Counted from the first letter of the stretch, positions 24,794 to 34,309 are shown. The stretch is 64,000 nt of DNA from Thalassospira mesophila (GCF_002115755.1 NZ_JFKA01000003.1:1-64000), one strand, 5' to 3'. Numbers and translations are program-made. The notes: generated by a model from the sequence alone, not told the origin.

Positions 24794-25957
24794 TTATCGT
24801 TCGGTAATTTTAAATTCGATCCGCCGGTTCCGGCGATAGGCTATTTCGTCGTCGCGGTTATCAATCGGTTGATATTCGCCAAAGCCTGCCGCCACCAGAC
24901 GGCGCGGTGGTACACCCTGATCGATCATAAATTTAACCACCGAAATCGCCCGGGCCGCGGACAGCTCCCAGTTTGATTTAAAATCGTTATTGCGGATCGG
25001 AACCTTGTCGGTATGGCCGTCCACCCGCATGACCCAGTCAATATCGTCGGGAATTTCGGTTGAGATCTGTTTCAGGGTATCGGCCAGTTTTGCCAGTTGG
25101 ACCTTGCCTTCATCGCCGATATCAGCCGAGCCGGAGCCGAACAGAACCTCGGACTGGAAGACAAAGCGGTCACCCACGACGTGGATATTTTGCCGGTCGC
25201 CCAGAACCTGACGCAGACGACCAAAAAACTCGGACCGGTAACGCTGCAGCTCGGCAACCTTCGAGGCCAGTGCCGCATTCAAACGTTGCCCGAGATTAAC
25301 AATCTGTGCGTCTTTGTCCTTGCTGTCTGCTTCGGAAATTTCCAAGGCATCCTGCAATTTTGAAAGCTGCTGGCGCACGGCGAGCAATTGCTGGTTCAAA
25401 GCTGCAACCTGTGCGCGGGCAGACTCGCTGATGTCTTTCTGATCATCAAGGTCGCTTGCGCGTTGCGCCAGAAGTTTCGCCAGTTCATCAATCCGTGATT
25501 TCTGGTCCTGCCGGGTTTCGTCGGCTTTTTCTTCCAGCTTGGCCAGATCGGCTTTTTTGTCTTCGAGCGCAGCAAGTGCCGCCAACAGTTTCTTTTCCTG
25601 TTCGGCGGCCGACATTTGGGCCGATGACAGTTTGTCAGCCAAGCCTGAAACCCGGCTTTTCAACGCATCACGATCATCGCTGGTGGTTGAAAGCTCGGTT
25701 GTTAACTGGGTCAGTTCAAGCTGCATTTCCTGATTGTTGTTGCGTTCAAGCGACAACAGGTTTGTCAGTTCGTTGACCTGGGACGTTAAATCGCTCAGGG
25801 CTTTATCACGGCCAGACAGGGCCGCGCCCAGATAAACCTGCGCGACAACAAAGATCATCAGCAAAAAGATGATCACCATCAAAAGCGTTGCCAGGGCGTC
25901 GACAAAACCTGGCCATGTATTTACATCGCGACTGCGACGGCGAGATAAGCCGGCCAT
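24794..25957 (-). CDS. MotB-like protein with coiled coil and OmpA C-terminal domain
   Basis: A 387-residue inner-membrane protein. Residues 15-46 hold one membrane helix with an acidic residue at its start (WPGFVDALATLLMV, Asp20), the position of the proton-carrying Asp of MotB, ExbD and TolR. Residues about 50-230 form a long coiled coil rich in Ala, Leu, Lys and Asp. Residues about 255-387 are an OmpA/MotB peptidoglycan-binding domain (VDGHTDKVPI, NWELSAARAISVVKFM, RRNRRIEFKI). It starts four bases after the MotA/TolQ-like gene, so the two are the two halves of one ion-driven unit. It is not a standard flagellar MotB because the coiled coil replaces the short linker. Cellular function is unknown. 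Confidence 0.85.
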   Translation of the reverse strand: MAGLSRRRSRDVNTWPGFVDALATLLMVIIFLLMIFVVAQVYLGAALSGRDKALSDLTSQVNELTNLLSLERNNNQEMQLELTQLTTELSTTSDDRDALKSRVSGLADKLSSAQMSAAEQEKKLLAALAALEDKKADLAKLEEKADETRQDQKSRIDELAKLLAQRASDLDDQKDISESARAQVAALNQQLLAVRQQLSKLQDALEISEADSKDKDAQIVNLGQRLNAALASKVAELQRYRSEFFGRLRQVLGDRQNIHVVGDRFVFQSEVLFGSGSADIGDEGKVQLAKLADTLKQISTEIPDDIDWVMRVDGHTDKVPIRNNDFKSNWELSAARAISVVKFMIDQGVPPRRLVAAGFGEYQPIDNRDDEIAYRRNRRIEFKITER

Positions 25958-25961
25958 GGGG

Positions 25962-27149
25962 TTAACCCTCCTCGGCGATCGCGGCGATGGTCCGTGCCAG
26001 AAGTTTTATTTCGCTGCGAATTTCCTGGGTTTGCTGCTGGCGACCCATTGTCAATTCGTCGGCGACGCGACCAACCTGATTGTCGAGCGAGCGAATATGG
26101 GCACGGGTATTGTCATCAATACCAAAGCTGCCGCCCTTCATCGAATCGGATAACTGATCCAGGACCGGTTTGAGGTGCATCTGGCTTTCCGCCAGCTTGA
26201 CCATCAATTGCTGTTCGGCCTTCATCTGGTCGGTCAGGGTCGAAAGTTTGTCGGCCAGATCGATCAGGGTGTTGTGCGATTTGATTTGTGAAGACTCGGA
26301 TCGCTGGATCGAGTTTTGCAACCCTTCCATATTGTCGGCCATCTGTTCGATCAGGGCTGACAGATAAGCCGGAACCGACTGTTCACTATCGGAAAGCGGG
26401 CCGCCCGAGGAAACACGGGTGAAGCTCGACAGCCATTCTTCAAGTTCGTTAAAGAAACGGTTCTGTGCCTGACCGGCCTGCATGTCGAGAAGACCCAGGG
26501 CCAGCGAACCCGCCAGACCAAACAGCGATGACGAAAACGCCGTGCCCATGCCGTTAAGCGGCTTTGCAAGGCCTTCTTTAAGCTGGCCAAACCAAAGTTC
26601 CATATTGCCACCGCCGCCGCCAACATTAACGTTGCCAATCACGTCGGCAACCGAGTTAACGGTTTGCAGCAAACCCCAGAACGTTCCCAGCAGGCCCAAA
26701 AACACCAGCAGGCTGACAACATAGCGCGACAGTTCGCGGCTTTCATCAAGCCGCGAACGAACCGAGTCGAGGATGGTGCTGGTGGCAAGAGTTGAAAGCT
26801 GTGGCCGGTCGCGGCGCTGTTCATGCATCATGCGCGCCATTGGTGCCAGCAGTTTCGGGGTTTCTTGCGCGCTCAGTCCGGGGCGGTTACGGCGGAAGTC
26901 TTCAATCCAGGCCACTTCCGGGTTCAGGCTGAATGCCATGCGGAAGGTATAAACAACGCCGATAATAAACACGCCAATGATCAGCCCGTTCAGCACGGCA
27001 CTGGCCAGAAAGGCCCCGGACAGGGTCGGATATAACAGGGCTGCGATGGCGACGATCACGGCTGTAAAGATCCCCATCCGTGTCAGATAGGCGCCAGGTT
27101 TGGTAATGACCGGAATGCTGGCCGCGCCGTTGGACGCATTGTTGCTCAT
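25962..27149 (-). CDS. MotA/TolQ/ExbB-type proton channel family protein
   Basis: A 395-residue inner-membrane protein. Two N-terminal membrane helices (about 27-48 and 53-73) are followed by a cytoplasmic stretch. Two further helices include the family signature LGLLGTFWGLLQTVNSV near 152 and NGMGTAFSSSLFGLAGSLALGLLD near 198. The last about 150 residues are helical and polar, forming a long cytoplasmic tail absent from TolQ. It is the second gene of the OmpA-like / MotA-like / MotB-like operon. With the MotB-like partner it should form a channel that turns proton flow into motion or force across the envelope. Confidence 0.85.
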   Translation of the reverse strand: MSNNASNGAASIPVITKPGAYLTRMGIFTAVIVAIAALLYPTLSGAFLASAVLNGLIIGVFIIGVVYTFRMAFSLNPEVAWIEDFRRNRPGLSAQETPKLLAPMARMMHEQRRDRPQLSTLATSTILDSVRSRLDESRELSRYVVSLLVFLGLLGTFWGLLQTVNSVADVIGNVNVGGGGGNMELWFGQLKEGLAKPLNGMGTAFSSSLFGLAGSLALGLLDMQAGQAQNRFFNELEEWLSSFTRVSSGGPLSDSEQSVPAYLSALIEQMADNMEGLQNSIQRSESSQIKSHNTLIDLADKLSTLTDQMKAEQQLMVKLAESQMHLKPVLDQLSDSMKGGSFGIDDNTRAHIRSLDNQVGRVADELTMGRQQQTQEIRSEIKLLARTIAAIAEEG

Positions 27150-27161
27150 GACAGATAAATC

Positions 27162-28691
27162 CTAGCGTTGAACAGTTTTAACATCGACGCGATCAGCCGG
27201 GCCGGAGGGGACATTGGCACCAAGTGCGCGGACATCAATCCGGGTGGATCGAACACCGCCGTCGATCAGATAGGAACGGACTTGCAGGGCACGCGACAGC
27301 GAAAGACGGCGGGCTTTGCTGGCATTTTGGGATTCGCCCGCGGCATAGGCCTGAAGTTGAACACGCAAATCGTCGTTTTTCGTCAGCGTCCCGACAATGG
27401 TATCAAGGCGTTTTTTGACATTATTGTCGAGTTCAAAGCTGTTTTCGGCAAAGGGCAAGCTGTAATCACCGCTCGCAACCGAAGCATTTTTGGCATCCCC
27501 CATTGCCAGTGATGCCGGCGCCGACGCGGTTTCACGCGGCTGCAATCGGGATTGTGGCTGTGGGGCAGGTTGCGGCTGGGCCTTTTGTGCCGCCGGTTTG
27601 GGGGCCGGTGGCTTGGGGATCACCTGTGATTTCTGATCCGGCATTTTTTGCGGTGGTGTTGTGGTGTCGGGGGTGGGGCCAGGCAATGTCGGAACGGCAT
27701 TGTCTTTTTGCAGTGGCTCGGGCGACAAGGACGGGTTGTCTTGCGGTTTTGTCGCCGGTTTGGGGATGTTTTTATCGGGCAGCGGCACCGATTTAACCGG
27801 CGGCACCGCCATTTTGTTTTTCGGCGCTTCACGCGGTGTATCAAGGTGCGGTGCGGTAATTTTTGGTGCCACCGGGTTTGCGGGTTTGGTGTCGTTATAA
27901 GCGACCTGTACCACTTTGACCGGGGCCGCGACCGGGCTTGCGACAGGTGTTGTCATCGGGGCTGTTTGGGGGGCGGGCGCCTGTGATGTCGCTGAACTGT
28001 CGGTCGTGCTGGCAGGTTCGACAGGTTTTGCACGCGGGCTTTCGTCAAGCTGACGGGCTGCCAGGGCAGGGGCAGGCGCGGATGCCGGAGCGGGTTGTAT
28101 CAGGTGAATAACCTGATGGGCGCCGTCATCGTCGATATCGGAATGAAGGGTGCCGCCCAGATTGCCTGTCGCGCGCGCCGGGGTGATTTGTTCAACAGCC
28201 GGGCGGGACGGAAATGATACCGGGGCGCGCAACTGTACCCTGTCACCGGGCGGGTGCAAAATAACGCCAGGTTCCCGGTTTTGTGGTTCGGTGCCGGGCA
28301 CAATCCCGGCACCATCGATAACCACCGTTTCAAGATCGGCGGTGTCGTTGTTGCTGCTGAATGTGCTTTGCGTGCCGAATCGGCTGTGATCGACGGGCGG
28401 TGTCAACAGCAACTGCGGTGCCATAAAGCGCGATTTAGGCGGGCTTTGTGGATAGATCAAAAGCTGGCTGGCGATTTTAATGCGCGGATTTGCATCCTGT
28501 GTGGATGGTGAAAGGTTTTGCGCCCCGGTTTGCCCGTTGCCAAGCTGGTCAAGAACGCCCCAGTCAACCTGGACATTGCTGCCCGGTAAAACCGGGGAAA
28601 ACTGCCGGGCGCTGGCGCCATTACTGGCCACCATCAATGTTCCGAGCGCCGCCGCAAAGGCAATCGCCGAAATCTTTGTATTCCCCTTCAT
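27162..28691 (-). CDS. Secreted proline-rich protein with C-terminal OmpA-like domain
   Basis: A 509-residue protein. It has a signal peptide (about 1-28, cleavage near ASA), then a long low-complexity region rich in Pro, Ala, Thr and Lys (about 200-410) able to span the periplasm. A C-terminal OmpA-like peptidoglycan-binding domain (about 415-509) contains YAAGESQNASKARRLSLSRALQV... split as seen, with SYLIDGGVRSTRIDVRALG after it. The TTG at 28694 precedes the ATG at 28691; the ATG is the likelier start. It is 12 bases upstream of the MotA-like gene and is thus its probable outer partner. No specific function is known. Confidence 0.78.
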   Translation of the reverse strand: MKGNTKISAIAFAAALGTLMVASNGASARQFSPVLPGSNVQVDWGVLDQLGNGQTGAQNLSPSTQDANPRIKIASQLLIYPQSPPKSRFMAPQLLLTPPVDHSRFGTQSTFSSNNDTADLETVVIDGAGIVPGTEPQNREPGVILHPPGDRVQLRAPVSFPSRPAVEQITPARATGNLGGTLHSDIDDDGAHQVIHLIQPAPASAPAPALAARQLDESPRAKPVEPASTTDSSATSQAPAPQTAPMTTPVASPVAAPVKVVQVAYNDTKPANPVAPKITAPHLDTPREAPKNKMAVPPVKSVPLPDKNIPKPATKPQDNPSLSPEPLQKDNAVPTLPGPTPDTTTPPQKMPDQKSQVIPKPPAPKPAAQKAQPQPAPQPQSRLQPRETASAPASLAMGDAKNASVASGDYSLPFAENSFELDNNVKKRLDTIVGTLTKNDDLRVQLQAYAAGESQNASKARRLSLSRALQVRSYLIDGGVRSTRIDVRALGANVPSGPADRVDVKTVQR

Positions 28692-28870
28692 CAATTCGCA
28701 GGCCCCTTGTTATCCTGTTTTCTGACCGTTCGCATCAGATGCGCTTTTTGTGACGATCTTACGGCACTGCGTGTGCCACCCCTGTTCCGCCCAAGGTCTT
28801 CCCTCCCGGGCGGTTCTTTGGCACCATAACTTACCCTATTGGTGCCGACAACCGGTTTGACCTGAACGCA

Positions 28871-28904
28871 AAAAAGGCATCCACAACAATTTGTGAATGC
28901 CTTT
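28871..28904 (-). terminator. Terminator after the inositol monophosphatase gene
   Basis: Stem AAAGGCATCCACAA / TTGTGAATGCCTTT (28873-28886, 28891-28904) with one G-T pair and a 4-base loop. The minus strand carries the T-run, 28 bases beyond the stop codon. Confidence 0.85.
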
Positions 28905-28931
28905 GTGCGTTTTGTCAAAAACAGTCCCGAA

Positions 28932-29741
28932 TTATTCGGAAACCGCCTTTTTCAATGTTTTCGCCAGAACCGGCTGGATCGAATCATTTGCCGCAACCAC
29001 GCTGCCGGTACCAAGCATGTTGGTGCCGCCATCAATGTCGCGGATATAGCCACCGGCTTCGGTAACCATAAGGATGCCAGCAGCGATATCCCACTGGCTT
29101 AAATGTGTTTCCCAGTAACCGTCATAACGGCCTGCGGCAACATAGGCCAGATCCAGCGAGGCCGCGCCGAAACGGCGCACACCCGAGCAACGGTCCATCA
29201 CAGCGTGAAGCTGTTTTTCAAATACCGCATGATCGCCACGGCCAACATGGGGAACCCCGCATGCCAGCACACAATCGGTCATGCGGCGGCGGCCTGAAAC
29301 ACGCAGGCGGCGGTTATCGAGATACGCGCCAACGCCTTTTTCAGCCCAGAAGAACTCGTCCTTGGCCACGTCATAGATAATACCGGCAATGATTTCGTCA
29401 CCGCGTTGCAAGGCAACGGAAATGGCAAAATGCGGAATGCCGTGCAAGAAGTTGGTGGTGCCATCAAGCGGGTCAATGATCCAGCGGTGTTCCGGATCGC
29501 GGCCGATGATTTCGCCCCCTTCTTCGAGCAAAAAACCGTAGCCGGGGCGGGCCCGTTCCAGTTCTTCGCGCAGGCGTTTTTCGGCACGATGATCTGCCGC
29601 CGACACAAAATCGCCGGGGCCTTTCATCGATACCTGAAGATTTTCGACTTCACCGAAGTCGCGCTTGAGTCCATAGGCCGCTTTTTCAACGGCCTTGAAC
29701 ATGACATTGATATTTGCTGAACGACGGGCGGCGCCACGCAC
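28932..29741 (-). CDS. suhB: Inositol monophosphatase family protein (SuhB-like)
   Basis: Mg-dependent phosphatase of 269 residues. The lithium-sensitive phosphatase motifs are present: the first metal-site Glu in LLEEGGEII, WIIDPLDGTTNFLHGIPHFA near residue 91, and the second metal site WDIAAGILMVTEAGG near 212. SuhB also affects ribosome assembly and transcription in enterobacteria. The GTG at 29741 is used because GGGAGA sits seven bases before it and the family start SANINVMF follows. It is 54 bases downstream of efp on the same strand, so co-transcription is likely. Confidence 0.9.
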   Translation of the reverse strand: MRGAARRSANINVMFKAVEKAAYGLKRDFGEVENLQVSMKGPGDFVSAADHRAEKRLREELERARPGYGFLLEEGGEIIGRDPEHRWIIDPLDGTTNFLHGIPHFAISVALQRGDEIIAGIIYDVAKDEFFWAEKGVGAYLDNRRLRVSGRRRMTDCVLACGVPHVGRGDHAVFEKQLHAVMDRCSGVRRFGAASLDLAYVAAGRYDGYWETHLSQWDIAAGILMVTEAGGYIRDIDGGTNMLGTGSVVAANDSIQPVLAKTLKKAVSE

Positions 29742-29795
29742 GGCTCATCTCCCGGTGTTTGAATGTGTCTGAAAAAAAACGAGCAACGTTAGAGG

Positions 29796-30362
29796 TTAGT
29801 CTTTTGCGCGCTCAAGATAGGTGCTTTCGGCGGTGTTCACGACAATGCGTGTGCCCGATTCAATGTGCGGCGGCACCAGAATGCGGACACCGTTTTCAAG
29901 AACGGCCGGTTTATAGGAAGAAGACTGGGTCTGACCCTTGACCACGGCATCGGCTTCCACGATCTGGAAGGTGACATGCTCGGGGATCGTCGCACTGATC
30001 GGTTCTTCTTCAAAGGATTCGACGGTAACAACCATCCCATCCTGAAGGAATACCGCAGGTTCGCCAATCAGTTCGGAATTGACTGTGATCTGGTCGAAGG
30101 TTTCGCTGTCCATCAGGGTCAGCATGTCGCCTTCAGCAAACAGGAAGGTATAGTCCTTCTGGTCGAGGCGAACACGTTCGACAGTTTCAGACGCACGGAA
30201 GCGTTCATTAAGCTTCGTATTGTCCCGCAGGTTTTTCAGTTCAACCTGGTTAAATGCACCGCCTTTGCCAGGCTTTACTGCATTGGTCTTCACTGCGCGC
30301 CACAAGCCGCCATTATGTTCAATAATGTTGCCCGGACGGATTTCGTTGCCGTTGATTTTCAT
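29796..30362 (-). CDS. efp: Elongation factor P
   Basis: Translation factor of 188 residues that rescues ribosomes stalled at polyproline. Three beta-barrel domains are recognisable: [21 protein letters not shown] at the start, the loop [18 protein letters not shown] with the modifiable Lys near residue 34, and the C-terminal signature [24 protein letters not shown]. The start is an ATG at 30362. Its substrate is visible in the same window: the proline-rich TolA and the OmpA-like protein would need it. Confidence 0.96.
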   Translation of the reverse strand: MKINGNEIRPGNIIEHNGGLWRAVKTNAVKPGKGGAFNQVELKNLRDNTKLNERFRASETVERVRLDQKDYTFLFAEGDMLTLMDSETFDQITVNSELIGEPAVFLQDGMVVTVESFEEEPISATIPEHVTFQIVEADAVVKGQTQSSSYKPAVLENGVRILVPPHIESGTRIVVNTAESTYLERAKD

Positions 30363-30636
30363 GGCACCAACCGTTCTTTCAGATCACAGATTCACAATGT
30401 GGAAAAAAGTGGCGTCTAAGTACCAGTTTGTCGGTAGCCTCGCAAGCCTCTTCGTGGCGTGCAAATGCATGCGGCCCCCTGCGTGTTTGCATGGCTGCCC
30501 GGTTTTACGACACTGACGTAACGCGATGTGCGTTTGGAAACGGCAGGATTGTTGAAAGATTTCGCGCAGCTTTATCGGGCATCCTGCATCGGGGCAAAGG
30601 GCCTGCGCGCCGATACAGAATGACCTTTCATGCCTG

Positions 30637-31896
30637 TTATTGCGCAGGTTTTGCAATGCGTTGCCCGGATCTTGCGGTAATTTTACGTGTGATCGCGGGG
30701 AAACTGAATGTCAGGATCAGGGCGCTAAGGGCCGCCATTCCGGCCATCGCATATATATGATGCGCCTGTGCCGGGCCTTGTGAAAACATCCAGGCAAAAA
30801 TATAGGCAAAGGCGGCCTGACCAATGGCAAACAAGGTCGTGGCGAAGCTCCAGGCCTGATGTCGCGTCTCGGGATCATCGATCAGTTCGTGGATCCAGCC
30901 CAAAATTAGCGAAACCACCCCTGGTACCGTTGCGCCAACGACAAAGGCCGATATTAACAGCAGGGCAGGGTTGTCGCCTATGGCCGGGATAACGGTCATG
31001 ACCATGTCGACAAGCAACATTCCCGTCAGGGTAACGCGAAACCCGAACCGGTCGCCGAATTTACCAAGTGTGACCGGTCCACACAGCGCGCCGACACCAA
31101 ATATGGTCCAGCACAAGCTGCCAAATCCGTCGCCCAAATCAAGAATACGCGCCGTATAGTCGACCAAAAACACCATATGAGGCACCAGCGAGATGGCGAC
31201 CAGCGCATAAACAAGCCCCACCAGCCAAACCGTAAAATGCGGCCATTTGGGTTTTGCCATCGCCTTTGTCGGGGTAGGTGCGGGGGAGCCGGGCGAGGAG
31301 TGTGCAGTTTTGGGGGCGGTTTGATCCGCAGGCAGAAAAAACCATGCCGAGGCCATCAGCGTTACGCAAATAATGCCAAGCCCTGCCCACGCCCAGCTTA
31401 GGTCATGGCGGATCAATAGCGGGACAATTGTTCCAGAGATGATAATGCCGATGCCGACACCGCTAAAAATCAATCCCATCGCGAAACCGCGTTTTGCAAC
31501 CGGGACCGATGGCAAAATAGTGGGGGCGGCAAGAACAATTAAAAAACCGCCGCTAATGCCAGATAAAATCCGCCAGGGGAAAAACCACCAGAACGATGCC
31601 GGTTGCCAGCAGGCAAAAAAGCTGATGGCGGCAACAAACATGGCCAGGCGCAACGTGCTGCGATTTCCCAAACGTGCGGCAGCAAAGCGTGCACCCGACG
31701 CGCCCAGAAGATAACCGGCAAGATTGGCGGCCCCCAGATAGGCAACGGTGCCCGCCGAAAACCAGTGTTGGTGGATCATTGCGGGAATAAGGGCGGAATA
31801 GGCAAACCGCGACAGGCCAACCCCGATAAACGAAGTACAAAAACCGGCCCAGATATAAAGCCGGGCATCGGATGAAAGACGGGAAACACTGGGCAT
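30637..31896 (-). CDS. YbfB/YjiJ family MFS transporter
   Basis: Inner-membrane transporter of 419 residues with 12 predicted helices in the MFS_4 (PF06779) subgroup: IWAGFCTSFIGVGLSRFAYSALIPAM near the start, then YLGAANLAGYLLGASGAR, and a mid-protein polar loop (about 196-217). The ATG at 31896 has AGGA eight bases upstream; the TTG just before it is less likely. It follows a LysR regulator gene on the same strand with about 90 bases between, so that regulator may control it. The substrate is unknown. Confidence 0.85.
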   Translation of the reverse strand: MPSVSRLSSDARLYIWAGFCTSFIGVGLSRFAYSALIPAMIHQHWFSAGTVAYLGAANLAGYLLGASGARFAAARLGNRSTLRLAMFVAAISFFACWQPASFWWFFPWRILSGISGGFLIVLAAPTILPSVPVAKRGFAMGLIFSGVGIGIIISGTIVPLLIRHDLSWAWAGLGIICVTLMASAWFFLPADQTAPKTAHSSPGSPAPTPTKAMAKPKWPHFTVWLVGLVYALVAISLVPHMVFLVDYTARILDLGDGFGSLCWTIFGVGALCGPVTLGKFGDRFGFRVTLTGMLLVDMVMTVIPAIGDNPALLLISAFVVGATVPGVVSLILGWIHELIDDPETRHQAWSFATTLFAIGQAAFAYIFAWMFSQGPAQAHHIYAMAGMAALSALILTFSFPAITRKITARSGQRIAKPAQ

Positions 31897-31985
31897 CAAG
31901 CTGTCCTGATGGTGGGAACTGTTTTGATGCTAGACCGGATATGAATTCAGTAAAAACGAATTATAATGATATCAGTGATCACTAT

Positions 31986-32924
31986 TCAAGATATGACACG
32001 CAAAGAAGAATGAACGGCCTGGCGCGGGGCCGGTTGATCGTTGCTGGCGTGGAAATCTTCCCAGTGATCCTGAATGGTTTGGAAAAGGGCCGTGCGCGCA
32101 CTGGTTTGCAAGGCGTCCTTACGCGAAATAAAAACCGTTTCAACATGGGCGCTACTGGCGGGCAGGGCATGAAGGGAAACAGGGCCGATCCGGTTGATAT
32201 GGGGCAACAGGGCACGGGGCAACATGGTAATGCCCAGCCCGGCTGAAACGCAGTTTATAACGGTTTCCAGCGTGCCAAATTCCAGTACCGGAACGTTTTT
32301 ACGCCCAAGGCGTGCCAAAAAGTCTTCCAGCATAAAGCGATACTGGCAACCGGCATTCATCACAACAATGCGCAAGTTGGCATGATCGCATGTCTTGGCA
32401 ATCGAGGTCATGTCGGGCGGGCCAAAAACAACCAGTTCTTCGGCAAAGCAGGAAGACGTTTTTAAATTCGGATGGTCAACCGGGCCGCAGACAAATGCCC
32501 CGTCCAGTCTGTGTTCAAGTACCGACTCAATCAGTGCAGCCGTGGTTTCTGTACGTAAACTCAGGTTTACATCAGGATATTTGTGCAGGAATTTGGCCAG
32601 CACCGGCGAAATGCGCAATGCGGCGGTTGTTTCCTGCGAGCCGATTTTAAGCGGGCCGGTCGGCACGCCATCATCAATGGTGGCTTGTCTGGCTTCGCAC
32701 ATTAAATGTGCCAGCCTGTCATAATAAGGCAGCAGCCGTTGCCCGGCAGCGCTAAGTGTGACGCCGCGATGATGGCGTTCAAACAGGGAGGTTCCCAGAT
32801 TTTCCTCTAGCGCGCGTATCCGTGCCGTAATGTTGGACTGAACGGTATTAAGTTCTTCGCTGGCTTTGCGCATGCTGCCCAGTTTGGCAACGGTGGCAAA
32901 GACCTGTAAATCCGAAATATCCAT
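31986..32924 (-). CDS. LysR family transcriptional regulator
   Basis: A 312-residue regulator with an N-terminal winged helix-turn-helix (LQVFATVAKLGSMRKASEELNTVQSNITARIRALE) and a C-terminal periplasmic-binding-type sensor domain (TGPLKIGSQETTAALRISPVLAKF). Effector and targets cannot be read from the sequence. It lies just upstream of an MFS transporter gene in the same direction, which is the most likely target together with its own gene. Confidence 0.9.
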   Translation of the reverse strand: MDISDLQVFATVAKLGSMRKASEELNTVQSNITARIRALEENLGTSLFERHHRGVTLSAAGQRLLPYYDRLAHLMCEARQATIDDGVPTGPLKIGSQETTAALRISPVLAKFLHKYPDVNLSLRTETTAALIESVLEHRLDGAFVCGPVDHPNLKTSSCFAEELVVFGPPDMTSIAKTCDHANLRIVVMNAGCQYRFMLEDFLARLGRKNVPVLEFGTLETVINCVSAGLGITMLPRALLPHINRIGPVSLHALPASSAHVETVFISRKDALQTSARTALFQTIQDHWEDFHASNDQPAPRQAVHSSLRVIS

Positions 32925-33020
32925 GTCAGAAATGCCTGTTTTTCGGGGGCGTTAACGCAAGTTTGCACAGGACGACCAGACAAAAGATAAGCCGCAATTA
33001 CGGGCAGGGCAATATGCCTG

Positions 33021-33686
33021 CTATTCTGCCTGTTCTATGCTTAATTCTTCGCTGGCTTTGGCAATGGCGCGCGCAATGGCAATGGCACCGGCTTCCGGGC
33101 CGTTCGGATGGTTCCAGACAGCACCGCTAACGGCAACAAAATCAGCCCCGGCCTTTACCAGCGGTGCCAGATTATCGGCATTGATGCCGCCAATGGCAAC
33201 GCAGGGAACGGTGGTAAATGTCGCCCAGATCTCGATAATTTCCGGCTCGACCCAGGTGGCGGGCTCTTTGGTGGTGGTGGGGAAAAATGCGCCAAAGGCA
33301 ACGTAATCGGCCCCTTTGTCGCCCACATCCATCGCCCGATGGCGGCTGTCGTAACACGAAACGCCAACAACATGTTCTTCGCCCATGATCGCGCGCGCCT
33401 CGGCATAACTGCCATCTTCGGCACCGATATGCACGCCGTCACAGCCGGTTTTATGGGCCAGATCGGGGCGATCATTTAAAATTAGCGGAATTTCGCGTTT
33501 GCTGCAAACCGGCAAAATCTTTTTGACAGCGGCAATAATGCCTTCGTCATTGAGGTCTTTGAGCCGTAATTGAACGCAGGCAACGGCACCGGTATCAAGC
33601 ACACGGGCCAGCAGGTCCGGGAAGGTTGCCAGATCGATGCTGGGCGGTGTCAGCAGATAAAGACCGGTTTGTTCGTCGCTAATCAC
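33021..33686 (-). CDS. thiE: Thiamine phosphate synthase
   Basis: TIM-barrel enzyme of 221 residues that joins HMP pyrophosphate and the thiazole phosphate. Visible are QLRLKDLND near residue 39, LILNDRPDLAHKTGCDGVHIG near 69, the pyrophosphate-loop GAFFPTTTKE near 132, and CVAIGGINADN near 161. The start is GTG at 33686 with AGGA nine bases upstream. It lies downstream of a hypothetical gene and gap on the same strand. No thiamine riboswitch was seen in the short upstream spaces. Confidence 0.92.
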   Translation of the reverse strand: MISDEQTGLYLLTPPSIDLATFPDLLARVLDTGAVACVQLRLKDLNDEGIIAAVKKILPVCSKREIPLILNDRPDLAHKTGCDGVHIGAEDGSYAEARAIMGEEHVVGVSCYDSRHRAMDVGDKGADYVAFGAFFPTTTKEPATWVEPEIIEIWATFTTVPCVAIGGINADNLAPLVKAGADFVAVSGAVWNHPNGPEAGAIAIARAIAKASEELSIEQAE

Positions 33687-33746
33687 GGCTGATATTCCTG
33701 TTTGCAGTTACATCGCCTGTTTATCCTGCCCGGACGCAGTTGGCAA

Positions 33747-34220
33747 TCAAAGCTGTGCCAATGTGGTGCGCAGGCGTTTTTCCAGCTCGGGACCGGGCAA
33801 AAAATGATCGTCTATATCGTGAAACGGCATCGCACACAAAACCAGCGCATCGTTTGCGCAAGGATCAGATGGGGCAAACACAGTTTGCACCCAGATATGG
33901 CACCCTTTTTGCCCGGCGATATCTTGCAAGCTTGCCCGGGCAGCGGGGTTAATGTCGCCGATGATGACATGTTCAATGCCCGATTCCAGCGCCGATAAAG
34001 CTTGCCCGGTGTGGGTGCGGCAATCAATCGCACCGCTGATTTGGCAGGCGGGCCAGTCGTTGCGTAATTTTGCCAGCAAGGCGGCAAACCATTTGGCCCC
34101 GTGGGTTTCGCCACAATTTTCCGGGCCATGCAGCACAAAAGGTGTGGTGCCCATAATGCGACAGGCCAGGGTTGCGCCGGTAAAGCTGTGAATGCGGATG
34201 TGTAGCAGGTTTGGTGTCAT
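33747..34220 (-). CDS. Hypothetical protein between gap and thiE
   Basis: A 157-residue protein that I do not recognise. It has no signal peptide or membrane segment. It contains several Cys and His residues (FVLHGPENCGETHG, AIDCRTHTG, ALVLCAMPFHDIDDH) that could bind a metal. It has a normal ATG start at 34220 and codon use like its neighbours, so it is probably a real gene. It is 60 bases upstream of thiE on the same strand and downstream of the gap terminator. A link to thiamine or sugar-phosphate metabolism is only positional. Confidence 0.6.
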   Translation of the reverse strand: MTPNLLHIRIHSFTGATLACRIMGTTPFVLHGPENCGETHGAKWFAALLAKLRNDWPACQISGAIDCRTHTGQALSALESGIEHVIIGDINPAARASLQDIAGQKGCHIWVQTVFAPSDPCANDALVLCAMPFHDIDDHFLPGPELEKRLRTTLAQL

Positions 34221-34280
34221 GGTGATCTCGTATCAGGCAGAAGGCACCATTATTGCGGTGAGGCGGCAAAATGCCGCCAT

Positions 34281-34309
34281 AAAAAAGGGGCGATCCGAAG
34301 ATCGCCCCT
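34281..34309 (-). terminator. Terminator after gap
   Basis: Perfect 10-base stem AGGGGCGATC/GATCGCCCCT (34286-34295, 34300-34309) with a CGAA loop. The minus strand ends with a run of six T, 35 bases past the gap stop. Confidence 0.92.

Noticed and set aside
24794-27149. MotA/MotB-like pair as a Zorya-type defence motor or a flagellar stator
   Set aside because: No ZorC, ZorD or ZorE-like gene is adjacent. The neighbours are housekeeping genes (suhB, efp), and the MotB-like protein has a long coiled coil unlike flagellar MotB. It is kept as an uncharacterised envelope system.
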